The notes under the pieces were generated by a model. It had not been told where the DNA came from, ran no database searches, and saw nothing but the letters and a program-made list of their open reading frames with translations. Positions 42,140-49,978 of a DNA stretch of 64,000 nucleotides are shown one piece after another (the stretch's first letter is position 1; every line of letters begins with the position of its first letter). A program made the translations under genes and the position numbers. The DNA comes from Streptomyces griseofuscus (GTDB lineage: Bacteria; Actinomycetota; Actinomycetes; Streptomycetales; Streptomycetaceae), in the NCBI RefSeq assembly GCF_014673495.1, contig NZ_CP051006.1:7687001-7751000 (forward strand), in the 5' to 3' direction.

Positions 42140-42550
42140 GTGCACGACGAATTCCTGTGCCATGTCACGGCATACGGGGTGTGCGGCGGCCGGCGTATCG
42201 GCGTACCGCTCGGCACCTACCGTGCGCCGACCCTGGCACTGGCTCTGTGGTGGCTGCGCGACCGCGCGTCCTGGATCGCCGAGCGGCTCGACCCCACTCC
42301 GGAGGCCGCCCCCTTTCCGGCGGGGGCGCTGGTGCCGGTCGCGGAGACGGTCGCCGACGTACCCGCGCTGCTGCGCGCCTGGTGCGCCGACGACGGCCAG
42401 CAGGAGCGTGTGGCCGAGGAGCTGGCGGAGGGGCGGCTGGTGCGGATCGCGGCGAACGACGACACCACCGAGTACGAACTGCTCGCCGAGTCCGTCGACG
42501 CCCTACGGATGCAGCGCACCGTTCCCGCGCTCGTGGTGCCCATCGGGTGA
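42140..42550 (+). CDS. hypothetical protein
   Basis: 136 residues from GTG 42140 with GGGGGAG upstream. It starts MHDEFLCHVTAYGVCGG, has two cysteines near 7 and 15, and ends with a hydrophobic strand TVPALVVPIG. It is soluble and acidic. No family is recognised. Its last 48 bp overlap the 3' end of the streptophobe gene on the other strand, so both C-termini are encoded by the same DNA. Confidence 0.65.
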   Translation: MHDEFLCHVTAYGVCGGRRIGVPLGTYRAPTLALALWWLRDRASWIAERLDPTPEAAPFPAGALVPVAETVADVPALLRAWCADDGQQERVAEELAEGRLVRIAANDDTTEYELLAESVDALRMQRTVPALVVPIG

Positions 42551-43804
42551 CCGCCGCCCGTGGCGCACCACCGGGGCGAGCAGCGCGCCGAGGAACCCGG
42601 CGACCAGCCCCCACAGCGCGCCCAGACCCACCGCCTGCCAGATCCGCGGCCGCAGCAGCAGCTCCCCGGACAGCCCGCCGCCCAGGTCGCCGATGCCGAG
42701 CAGGGACAGCCCGTAGTGCGCGGAGATCCGGCACAGCAGACAGATCGCGAGCAGGGTGAGGCCGAGCGCGACGGCGAGCCGCACGGCGTGCAGCCATGGC
42801 GGGGTCCGGGGCGGTGAGCGCAGGGCCGCCCGGACGGCGACCCCGAGCAGCAGCACTGCGGCCGCCACCGGCAGCCAGGCCATCCGGCCGTCGTACTCCG
42901 TCAGGGTGCGCAGATTGACCTCCGAGACATCGGGGGTGCGCAGCAGCACGTCCAGGATGTGCGGGACCGGCAGCCCGAACGGGCCGTCCACCCGGCCGTT
43001 CCAGGTCGCGCCGAGGCCGACGGTCAGCGCGGGCCAGACCAGGTTGGGCAGGCCGAGCAGGATCAGCGCGAACGTCGCCCGCGCATGCCCCCGGGAGGCC
43101 GCCGTGACGAGCGCGACCACGAGGCCCACGACGACCGCGGCCAGCAGCAGCTCCACCATCGCGCGGGCGACGGGACGCGCCCGCTCCCGCCACCGCGGCA
43201 GCCGCCCCGGCAGCGGCACCCGGCGCGCCGCCAGCAGCGCCACCACCAGCACCCCGGCCAGCCACAGCAGCGCGAACAGCACGGTCGGCGGCACGTCCGC
43301 GGCGAACCCGATCCGTGGCTCCGCCTCGAACAGCGAGGTCAGATCGTTGAGCGTGCCGCTGCCCACGTCCACCGCGAACGTCTCCCGGGCCGCGAGAGCG
43401 AGCCCGGTCAGCGCCAGCAGCCACAGGACGACGATCCGCGCGGCCCACCGGGCCAGTTCCCCGGCCGAGGCGACCGTGCGGTGCCGCAGCGGGCGCAGAA
43501 AGCCCGCGCCGACCACCAGGGCACCGGCCAGCGCCACCGACAGGGGGAGTACGGTGATACCGGCCTCGGTCCTGGCCAGGGCGCCCGCGTCGCCGGCGAG
43601 CCGGATGCTGCCGCCGACCGCCGTCACCACGGTCGCCGCCAGCACCCGGGGGAACGCGCCGTCCGGCAGTCCCGCCGCACCCGCCGCCCACAGCCCGGCC
43701 GCGGCCACCAGCACCATCACCGCGAGCCCGGTCAGCACCACGGCCAGCGCCTGGGGCCAGCCGTGCCGGGCGGCGGGCCGCGCGGAGACGGTCACAGGGC
43801 TCAC
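42503..43804 (-). CDS. streptophobe-family membrane protein
   Basis: About 433 residues with 9-10 transmembrane helices, e.g. ALAVVLTGLAVMVLVAAAGLW near the N-terminus and VGLGALWGLVAGFLGALLAPVV near the end. The distribution and Gly-rich loops (GLPNLVWPALTVGLGATWNG near 260) fit the streptophobe family, named for its restriction to Streptomyces relatives; function unknown. GTG 43804 is chosen because TAGCGT (43817-43812) ends seven bases upstream, a leaderless layout; GTG 43813 would overlap that box. The 3' end overlaps the convergent gene by 48 bp. Confidence 0.8.
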   Translation of the reverse strand: MSPVTVSARPAARHGWPQALAVVLTGLAVMVLVAAAGLWAAGAAGLPDGAFPRVLAATVVTAVGGSIRLAGDAGALARTEAGITVLPLSVALAGALVVGAGFLRPLRHRTVASAGELARWAARIVVLWLLALTGLALAARETFAVDVGSGTLNDLTSLFEAEPRIGFAADVPPTVLFALLWLAGVLVVALLAARRVPLPGRLPRWRERARPVARAMVELLLAAVVVGLVVALVTAASRGHARATFALILLGLPNLVWPALTVGLGATWNGRVDGPFGLPVPHILDVLLRTPDVSEVNLRTLTEYDGRMAWLPVAAAVLLLGVAVRAALRSPPRTPPWLHAVRLAVALGLTLLAICLLCRISAHYGLSLLGIGDLGGGLSGELLLRPRIWQAVGLGALWGLVAGFLGALLAPVVRHGRRSPDGHHERGNGALHP

Positions 43805-43998
43805 GCCTGCCACGCTAAGCAGCGGCCGGGCACCCCGCCCGCCGGGTGGTCCGTCCGCGCCGCGGACAGGCCGGGGCAGTGACGCTCGCCACTGTGCGCG
43901 GTCGGCGAACGCCTGGACTGCCGTGCGCGGCTCGGGGTAGGAGGACTGGTGCGAATACGGCCGAACGGACCGGGCCCGTGGCCCGCGAGAGAGACAGC

Positions 43999-44451
43999 AT
44001 GACCGAGCATCTGGACGGGGCAGTAATACCGACCGGTTTCGACGTACCCGTCGAGCCGCTGAGACGCGCGACGCATTTCACCGGCGAGCCCGGTTGCATC
44101 GCCGAGGCGCGGGCCTTCGCGGCCCAGTTCCTGGAACAACTGCGCACCGAGTGGTGCGCGGACATCGGCCGCGGCGCGGACGGAGAGCTGCTCCTGGTGG
44201 TGAGCGAGCTGGTCACCAACGCCGACCGGCACAGCGACGGCCCCTACATCCTGGAGCTGGAGGGCACCGACACCGCCGTCACGGTGTCCGTCTGCGACAG
44301 CAGTACGGCGCTCCCCCAGCTCTTCCCGAAGAACCCGCAGCGCATCGGGCGGCACGGCCTGGAGATCGTGCACGCGCTGGCCACCGAGGTCGCCGTCGAG
44401 CGGATCCCGGTCGGCAAACGGGTGATCGCCCGCTTCATGCTGCGACGCTGA
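43999..44451 (+). CDS. HATPase_c_2 ATP-binding protein (anti-sigma kinase type)
   Basis: 150 residues from ATG 43999. It has the RsbW-like ATPase core: SELVTNADRHS near 73 (N-box, Asn binds Mg-ATP) and IGRHGLEIVHALA near 116 (G-box). Such soluble kinases phosphorylate anti-anti-sigma factors or bind sigma factors in partner-switching circuits. It converges with a SigB/SigF-type sigma gene 73 bp away, but many Streptomyces ATPases of this type are orphan, so pairing is only inferred. The stop codon lies in the left arm of a terminator hairpin. Confidence 0.87.
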   Translation: MTEHLDGAVIPTGFDVPVEPLRRATHFTGEPGCIAEARAFAAQFLEQLRTEWCADIGRGADGELLLVVSELVTNADRHSDGPYILELEGTDTAVTVSVCDSSTALPQLFPKNPQRIGRHGLEIVHALATEVAVERIPVGKRVIARFMLRR

Positions 44452-44485
44452 ACGCCCGGACCGTCTCGGTGCCGGGCGTTCAGCG
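44446..44485. terminator. bidirectional terminator
   Basis: Perfect 14-bp stem CGCTGAACGCCCGG (44446-44459) / CCGGGCGTTCAGCG (44472-44485); the left arm contains the TGA of the ATPase gene. It separates it from the convergent sigma factor gene. Confidence 0.8.
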
Positions 44486-44524
44486 TGCGGTTGAACCCTC
44501 TTCTTGCCTCGTCCGCCTCGCGGC

Positions 44525-45412
44525 TCAGGCGCAGCCCAGCTCGCCCAGCATCCCCTGCCGCAGCCGGGTGATGATCCGCTTGATCAGCCGGGAGACATGC
44601 ATCTGGGAGCAGCCGAGCTGTTCCCCGATCTCAGCCTGGGTGGCCTCCTCCACGAACCGCAGATGGATGATCTGCCGGTCCCGCTCGCTCAGCTCCGCCA
44701 TCAGCGGCGCCAGCGCGTGGAAGTCCTCCACCAGGCGCAGCCCCTCCTCCTCCACTCCGATGAAGTCGGCGAGCACCGCCTCGCCGTCCTCCGGGCCGTC
44801 ACCCGTGAGCGCGGCGTCCAGCGAGGAGGAGTTGTAGCCGTTGGCGGCCAGCTGCCCCTCCAGCACCTGCTCCTCGGAGAGGTTCATCAAGGTGGCCAGC
44901 TCGGCGACCGTCGGATCCCGGTCCAGGCGGCTGGACAGCTCCTCGCGCGCCTTGGCCAGCTCCACGCGCAGCTCCTGGAGCCGCCGCGGGACGTGCACCG
45001 CCCAGGTGGTGTCGCGGAAGAACCGCTTGATCTCACCGACGATGTACGGCAGCGCGAAGGAGGTGAACTCCACCTCCCGGGACAGCTCGAACCGGTCGAT
45101 GGCCTTGATCAGCCCGATCATGCCGGTCTGGACGATGTCCTCCATGTCGTCGCCGCGGCCCCGGAAACGGCCGGCCGCGAACCGCACCAGCGACATGTTC
45201 ATCTCGATGAGGGTGTTGCGCGCGTACTGGTACTCGTGGGTCCCCTCCTCCAGCTCGGTCAGCCGGCGGAAGAACTGGCGGGACAGCTGACGCGCGTCCC
45301 GCGGGGCCACGGACGTGGGGTCTGCGATGCCGGGCAGAGTCCCCGTGTCCGTCCCGTCCTGCTCGGTCCTCTCGACGACCACTGTCTGCGACCGCATGCC
45401 GGCGGTATCCAT
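44525..45412 (-). CDS. SigB/SigF-type RNA polymerase sigma factor
   Basis: 295 residues from ATG 45412 with GGGAGAGG just upstream. Region 2 shows MEDIVQTGMIGLIKAIDRFEL near 90 and FTSFALPYIVGEIKRFFRD near 117; region 3 is SRLDRDPTVAELATLMN; region 4.2 is the HTH EIGEQLGCSQMHVSRLIKRI near 270. Streptomyces has several such general-stress and sporulation sigmas, regulated by partner switching. Which one this is cannot be told without alignment. Two GGGTAC-type promoters upstream suggest it or a paralogue transcribes the gene. Confidence 0.93.
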   Translation of the reverse strand: MDTAGMRSQTVVVERTEQDGTDTGTLPGIADPTSVAPRDARQLSRQFFRRLTELEEGTHEYQYARNTLIEMNMSLVRFAAGRFRGRGDDMEDIVQTGMIGLIKAIDRFELSREVEFTSFALPYIVGEIKRFFRDTTWAVHVPRRLQELRVELAKAREELSSRLDRDPTVAELATLMNLSEEQVLEGQLAANGYNSSSLDAALTGDGPEDGEAVLADFIGVEEEGLRLVEDFHALAPLMAELSERDRQIIHLRFVEEATQAEIGEQLGCSQMHVSRLIKRIITRLRQGMLGELGCA

Positions 45413-45495
45413 TACCTCTCCCACGAAAGTCACGGTTCGACGTCTGCCCTTTTCGGCCTCTGCGTCCGGTCCCTGCGCTGTTGTGTTCTCGGCGC

Positions 45496-45520
45496 GTACC
45501 CCGGATCCGGCAGATCATTC
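45496..45520 (-). promoter_or_regulatory. candidate SigB-type promoter P1
   Basis: On the minus strand GAAT, 15 bp, then GGGTAC (45501-45496) fits the Streptomyces stress-sigma pattern GNNT-N14-16-GGGTA(C/T). It lies 84 bp upstream of the sigma ATG. Confidence 0.4.
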
Positions 45521-45548
45521 CTACCGGATCGGGTCGCTCACGGCGCGG

Positions 45549-45573
45549 GTACCCCCGGTGACTCGGCGCATGC
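45549..45573 (-). promoter_or_regulatory. candidate SigB-type promoter P2
   Basis: GCAT, 15 bp, then GGGTAC (45554-45549) on the minus strand repeats the same layout 53 bp further upstream. Confidence 0.38.
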
Positions 45574-45778
45574 CCGCCTCGTACAGCACTGGCTGGAAAT
45601 CGTCGTTCCGGTTAGGCCCGCACACCTGAGTGGCCTCCCTCCGGCCGTGCGACATTTATCCGTGGCTCCGGGAAGAACGCCCGCACACCCCCGGTCGGCG
45701 GGTCAGGCCGCACCGATGAGTTTTCGGCCGTGCGCCGGTCTGTACTCCGACCGTGTTTCCCCCATCCAGGAGGTGCTC

Positions 45779-46261
45779 ATGACCACCGAAGGTTTCACCA
45801 CATGCCTCTGGTTCGACGGCCAGGCGGAGGAGGCCGCGCACTACTACGTGTCGATCTTCAAGAACTCCCGCGTGGAACGGGTCGGCCGCCACACCGACGC
45901 GGGGCCCGGCCCGGCGGGCTCCGTGCTGGCCGTCGAGTTCACGGCCAACGGCCAGCGGTTCATGGCGCTCAACGGCGGCCCCCAGTTCACCTTCAACGAG
46001 TCGGTCTCCTTCCAGATCTTCTGCTCCGACCAGCGGGAGATCGACCACTACTGGAACCGGCTCACCGAGGACGGCGGCGAGGGCGGCTCGTGCAGCTGGC
46101 TCAAGGACAAGTACGGCGTGTCCTGGCAGGTCGTCTACGACCGGCTGCTCGACCTGCTGAACGACCCCGACCCGGAGAAGTCCGCCCGAGTGGCCCGCGC
46201 CATGATGAGCATGGGCAAACTGGACGTCGCCGCCCTGGAGAGGGCCTACGCGGGGGACTGA
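45779..46261 (+). CDS. VOC-superfamily protein (PhnB/YjdN-like)
   Basis: 160 residues matching the 3-demethylubiquinone-type group of the VOC fold: TTCLWFDGQAEEAAHYYVSIF at the start, ANGQRFMALNGGPQFTFNES in the middle, and DKYGVSWQVVYDRL near 120. These soluble proteins bind metal or small hydrophobic ligands; the annotated methyltransferase name is historical. CCAGGAGGTG precedes ATG 45779. It is divergent from the sigma factor gene. Confidence 0.88.
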   Translation: MTTEGFTTCLWFDGQAEEAAHYYVSIFKNSRVERVGRHTDAGPGPAGSVLAVEFTANGQRFMALNGGPQFTFNESVSFQIFCSDQREIDHYWNRLTEDGGEGGSCSWLKDKYGVSWQVVYDRLLDLLNDPDPEKSARVARAMMSMGKLDVAALERAYAGD

Positions 46262-46272
46262 CCCGGGGGACG

Positions 46273-46308
46273 GCCTCACCCGGCCTCGGTGCCTCACCCG
46301 GCCTCGGT
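46273..46308 (-). repeat. perfect 18-bp tandem duplication at a stop codon
   Basis: GCCTCACCCGGCCTCGGT occurs twice head-to-tail (46273-46290, 46291-46308). The second copy carries the phosphotransferase stop codon and its last residues; the first is a spare copy downstream. Confidence 0.8.
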
Positions 46309-47193
46309 GAGGATCTCGGCGATCACATGCCGGGAGTTCTCCGCCAGGGCCGGGTTGGTGTCCCAGTAGTACGGCAGCTGGATCAGCGCGACCGACAGCG
46401 CCCAGCCCCGCCCCCGCGCCCACTCGGCGTCGTCCGCGCCCGCCGCCTCCCGGAAGACGCCCCGCGCGGAGGCGGGCAGCAGATTCCACGCCGGCATGAG
46501 GTCCACCGCCGGATCGCCCACCCCCGCACAGCCGAAGTCGATGACCGCGCCGAGCCGCCCGCCGTCGACCAGCACATTGCCGGGGGACAGATCGCCGTGG
46601 GCCCACCGCGGCGGCCCGCCGTGCTCCGGGGCGGAGGCCGCCCGCTCCCACAGCTCCGTGACCGCCCGCGCGTCCACCCGGCCGCCCAGCTCGGCGACCG
46701 CCGCGCGGGTGGGCTCGTCCCGCTCGGGCAGGGGACCGCCCCGGTAGCCGGTCGGCGCACCGTCCGCCTCGACGCGCCGCAGCGCCCGTACGAACAGCCC
46801 CAACTCCTCGGCCAGCAGCTCCGGTTGCTCCACCGACCCGGCCACCGGATTCGTCCCCGCGAGCCAGCGGTAGACGGACCAGGGCCAGGGGAAGTCCTCG
46901 TCCGGCTCACCCGCGCCCACCGGCTCGGGCACGGCCACCGGGAGCCGCGGTCCCAGCAGGGGCAGCCAGCGCCGCTCGTGCGCCAGGTCCGGGACCGCCC
47001 CGGGATGCCGGGGGAGCCGTACCACCAGCTCGCCGCCCAGCCGGAACATGGCGTTCTCGGTGCCGGAGGAGGCGAGCCGTCGTACCGGCAGCGCGGACCA
47101 GTGCGGAAAACGGCGCGCGATCAGGCGCCGGACCAGCGGGGCGTCGAGATCCAGTTCGTCGGCGTGCATCCTCGATGTGTTCACAGCGGCCAT
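46294..47193 (-). CDS. aminoglycoside phosphotransferase-family kinase
   Basis: 299 residues. The N-lobe has SSGTENAMFRLGGELVVRLPR (ATP and Lys region near 45), the catalytic loop is WAHGDLSPGNVLVDGG near 195 and the metal site AVIDFGCAGVGDPAVDL near 215. Family members phosphorylate aminoglycosides, macrolides or metabolites; resistance is not implied. ATG 47193 is chosen, but GTG 47184 or ATG 47169 are alternatives because ribosome sites are weak. Its stop lies in a perfect 18-bp tandem duplication. Confidence 0.88.
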   Translation of the reverse strand: MAAVNTSRMHADELDLDAPLVRRLIARRFPHWSALPVRRLASSGTENAMFRLGGELVVRLPRHPGAVPDLAHERRWLPLLGPRLPVAVPEPVGAGEPDEDFPWPWSVYRWLAGTNPVAGSVEQPELLAEELGLFVRALRRVEADGAPTGYRGGPLPERDEPTRAAVAELGGRVDARAVTELWERAASAPEHGGPPRWAHGDLSPGNVLVDGGRLGAVIDFGCAGVGDPAVDLMPAWNLLPASARGVFREAAGADDAEWARGRGWALSVALIQLPYYWDTNPALAENSRHVIAEILTEAG

Positions 47194-47228
47194 CCGAGCG
47201 CGCCGACGCCCTTGCTGTCGAGGGGATT

Positions 47229-48239
47229 TCAGCGCCCCGGCACCAGCACCGCGGCGCCGTCGAAGCGGCCCGCCTTCAGATCGCGCAGCGCCTTCGGGGC
47301 TTGGTCGAGCGGATAGGGGTGGGTGGTGGCGCGGACGCCGCAGCGGGCCGCCAGAGTGAGGAACTCCCGCCCGTCCGCACGGGTGTTGGCGGTGACGCTG
47401 CGCAACTCCTTCTCGTAGAACAGGTCCGTCTCGTAGCGCAGCGGCGGTACGTCGCTGAGGTGGATGCCCGCCACCGCCAGCACCCCGCCCCGGTCCAGGG
47501 CGCGCAGCGCGACCGGCACCAGATCGCCGACCGGCGCGAAGAGGATCGCCGCGTCCAGCGGCTCCGGCGGTTTCTCGTCCAGGTCCCGCGCGGAGGCCGC
47601 GCCCAGCTCCAGGGCGAGCCGCCGCGAGACCTCGTCCCGGGTGATCACATGCACCGTGGCGCCCTCGGCGAGCGCGACCTGCGCGCACAGATGGGCGCTG
47701 CCCCCGAAGCCGTACAGGCCAAGGCGCCCGCCCCGCGGCAGCGCGGACCGGCGCAGCGCGCGGAAGCCGATGATCCCGGCGCACAGCAGCGGCGCCGCCG
47801 ACACATCGTCCAGCGCCTCGGGCAGCCGGTAGGCGAAAGCGGCAGGCACCGTCGTGTACTCAGCGTAGCCGCCGTCCGCGTCCCACCCGGTGTACTGGGA
47901 GCGCGGGCACAGATTCTCGGCGCCCCGCGCGCAGTAGGCGCACACCCCGTCGGTGCGGCGCAGCCAGGCCACGCCCACCCGGTCGCCCGGCGCGAAGCCG
48001 AACACCTGCGAGCCGAGCCCCGCCACCTCGCCGACCACCTCGTGTCCGGGCGTCACCCCGGCCCGGCGCACCGGCAGCTCGCCCTCGGTGACATGCAGAT
48101 CGGTCCGGCACACCCCGCACGCCCGCACCCGCACCAGCAGCTCGTCCGGACCCGGTGCGGGCACCGGCCGCTCCACCAGCTCCAGCGGCTCGCCCTCGAC
48201 CGGCCCCGGCGCCACCACCGACCACGCCCGCATCGTCAT
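47229..48239 (-). CDS. zinc-dependent alcohol dehydrogenase
   Basis: 336 residues from ATG 48239 (GGAAGG upstream). Catalytic zinc ligands: CGVCRTDLH near 39 and GHEVVGEVAGLG near 62. A structural-zinc loop CAYCARGAENLC near 95 is retained with three of four Cys visible. The cofactor domain reads GRLGLYGFGGSAHLCAQ near 170. It resembles AdhA-like enzymes oxidising primary or aromatic alcohols with NAD(P)+. Divergent from the VOC gene at 48367, with which it shares a short promoter region. Confidence 0.9.
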   Translation of the reverse strand: MTMRAWSVVAPGPVEGEPLELVERPVPAPGPDELLVRVRACGVCRTDLHVTEGELPVRRAGVTPGHEVVGEVAGLGSQVFGFAPGDRVGVAWLRRTDGVCAYCARGAENLCPRSQYTGWDADGGYAEYTTVPAAFAYRLPEALDDVSAAPLLCAGIIGFRALRRSALPRGGRLGLYGFGGSAHLCAQVALAEGATVHVITRDEVSRRLALELGAASARDLDEKPPEPLDAAILFAPVGDLVPVALRALDRGGVLAVAGIHLSDVPPLRYETDLFYEKELRSVTANTRADGREFLTLAARCGVRATTHPYPLDQAPKALRDLKAGRFDGAAVLVPGR

Positions 48240-48319
48240 CGCCCAAGCCCTTCCGCAGACGGCCCCCGTCCAGTGTCCGACAGCGCCCCGCTCGGCGCGC
48301 GGCCCGGCCGGGGGCTGGC

Positions 48320-48325
48320 TAGCGT
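48320..48325 (+). promoter_or_regulatory. candidate -10 box of VOC gene
   Basis: TAGCGT lies 41 bp upstream of ATG 48367 and matches the common Streptomyces -10 form; no clear -35 is seen. Confidence 0.3.
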
Positions 48326-48366
48326 GAGCAGGCGGGGGCCCCGACGAGCCCAGGAGGGCGGCGAGC

Positions 48367-49161
48367 ATGGCCGTACATCCCGAGGGAACGCCCTGCTGGG
48401 CCGATGCGATGTTCACCGACCTGGAGAGCGCCAAGAAGTTCTACGGCGAGGTCCTCGGCTGGACCTTCGGCGACTCCACGGCGGAGTACGGCCACTACAC
48501 GCAGGCATCCGTCGACGGCAGGGCCGTCGCCGCCGTCGTCCCGCCGATGCCCGGCCAGGAGGGCCAGTCGCGGTGGTGCCTGTACCTCGCCTCGCCGGAC
48601 GCCGCCGCCACGGCGGAGAAGATACGGCGGCACGGCGGTGACGTACTGATGGAGCCCATGCGGGTCGGCGACTTCGGCACCATGTGCCTGGCCCGCGAGC
48701 CCAGCGGGGCCGTGTTCGGGGTGTGGCAGGCAGGCACCCACGAGGGCTTCGAGGCGACGGCGGTGCCGGGCGCCTACTGCTGGGCCGAGGTGTTCACCCG
48801 CGAACCCGAGAGGACGGACGCGTTCTTCCGCGCGGTCTTCCCGTACCGCACCAAGGACATCGTGGACGGCACGGTGGACTTCCGGATCTTCGAGGTGGGG
48901 GAGGAGACCGTGCTCGGACGGATGCGGATGACCGACGACTTCCCGCCCGAGGTGCCCTCGTACCTCAATGTCTACTTCACCGTCGCGGACTGCGACGCGG
49001 CCGTCGCCGCGGCGGGTCGGCTCGGCGGCACCCTCCGCTTCGGGCCGATGAGCAGCCCCTTCGGCCGGTTCGCGACGATCAGCGATCCCCAGGGCGCCGA
49101 CTTCTCGGTGATCGACATCACGACCACCGAGGGCGAGCCGCCCCGGATCAAGGACGCCTGA
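48367..49161 (+). CDS. two-domain VOC/glyoxalase-family protein
   Basis: 264 residues forming two VOC units. Unit 1 (about 8-122) has CWADAMFTDLESAKKFYGEVLGW near 12 and EPSGAVFGVWQAG; unit 2 (about 133-255) has CWAEVFTREPERTDAFFRAVF and DPQGADFSVIDI. Many Streptomyces members are hydroxylases or binding proteins of unknown ligand. Ribosome site GGAGGGCGG lies before the ATG. No neighbour specifies the substrate. Confidence 0.88.
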   Translation: MAVHPEGTPCWADAMFTDLESAKKFYGEVLGWTFGDSTAEYGHYTQASVDGRAVAAVVPPMPGQEGQSRWCLYLASPDAAATAEKIRRHGGDVLMEPMRVGDFGTMCLAREPSGAVFGVWQAGTHEGFEATAVPGAYCWAEVFTREPERTDAFFRAVFPYRTKDIVDGTVDFRIFEVGEETVLGRMRMTDDFPPEVPSYLNVYFTVADCDAAVAAAGRLGGTLRFGPMSSPFGRFATISDPQGADFSVIDITTTEGEPPRIKDA

Positions 49162-49218
49162 GCGCGGGCCTCGCCGGCCCGGTCGGGGCACCGGCGCCGT
49201 CATGGGATGATCGTGCGC

Positions 49219-49914
49219 ATGCGTGAACGAGTGGTGGCCGCGTGCGACGGGGCTTCGAAGGGAAACCCCGGACCGGCCGGATGGGCGTGGGTGGTCTCGG
49301 ACGAGGACGAGCGGACGCCCGCTCGCTGGGAGGCGGGCCCGCTGGGCCGGGCCACCAACAACGTCGCCGAACTCACCGCCCTGGAGCGGCTGCTGAGCTC
49401 CGTCGACCCCGCCGTCGAGCTGGAGATCCGGATGGACTCCCAGTACGCGATGAAGGCCGTCACCACCTGGCTGCCCGGCTGGAAGCGAAACGGCTGGAAG
49501 ACGTCAGGGGGCAAGCCGGTCGCCAACCAGGAGCTGGTGGTCAGCATCGACGCGCTCCTGGAGGGCCGCTCGGTGGAGTTCCGCTACGTCCCGGCCCACC
49601 AGGTCGACGGCGACCCGCTCAACGACTTCGCCGACCGCGCGGCCAGCCAGGCCGCCGTCGTGCAGGAGGCGGCGGGCAGCGAGCTGGGCTCGCCGGTGCC
49701 GCCGCCCTCACCCGACACGCCCAAGTCGGGCGCCCCGCGCAAGAAGACGGCCCGCCGCCCCGGGGGCGCGTCCGCCGCGTCCTCCTCGTCGCGCACCATC
49801 AAGGCGAAGTTCCCCGGGCGCTGCCTGTGCGGCCGCTCCTACGCGGCGGGCGAGTCCATCGCCAAGAACGCGCAGGGCTGGGGCCACCCGGAGTGCCGCA
49901 CCGCCGAGGCGTGA
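49219..49914 (+). CDS. ribonuclease HI with Cys-rich C-terminal tail
   Basis: 231 residues from ATG 49219 (ATG 49207 would add four). The RNase H domain (about 1-135) shows the metal-binding acidic residues in ACDGASKGNPGPAGWAW, NVAELTAL, RMDSQYAMK and a downstream Asp. It degrades RNA in RNA-DNA hybrids. A Pro/Lys/Ser-rich linker (about 145-195) leads to a C-terminal unit CLCGRSYAAGE...HPEC that looks like a zinc-binding PARP-type or nucleic-acid module. Free-standing RNase HI of most bacteria lacks this tail. Cytosolic; no operon partner. Confidence 0.88.
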   Translation: MRERVVAACDGASKGNPGPAGWAWVVSDEDERTPARWEAGPLGRATNNVAELTALERLLSSVDPAVELEIRMDSQYAMKAVTTWLPGWKRNGWKTSGGKPVANQELVVSIDALLEGRSVEFRYVPAHQVDGDPLNDFADRAASQAAVVQEAAGSELGSPVPPPSPDTPKSGAPRKKTARRPGGASAASSSSRTIKAKFPGRCLCGRSYAAGESIAKNAQGWGHPECRTAEA

Positions 49915-49978
49915 GCGGGCCGCCGCCCGAGCGACCCGGCCTCCCGCGGGAGCGGGCGCCGGGTGACAGACTGTCGCC

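Larger units (their letters stand above)
45413..45778. other. 366-bp divergent region between sigma factor and VOC gene
   Basis: Contains the sigma leader, the two SigB-type promoter candidates at 45496-45520 and 45549-45573, and the VOC gene leader. No gene is seen. Confidence 0.5.
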
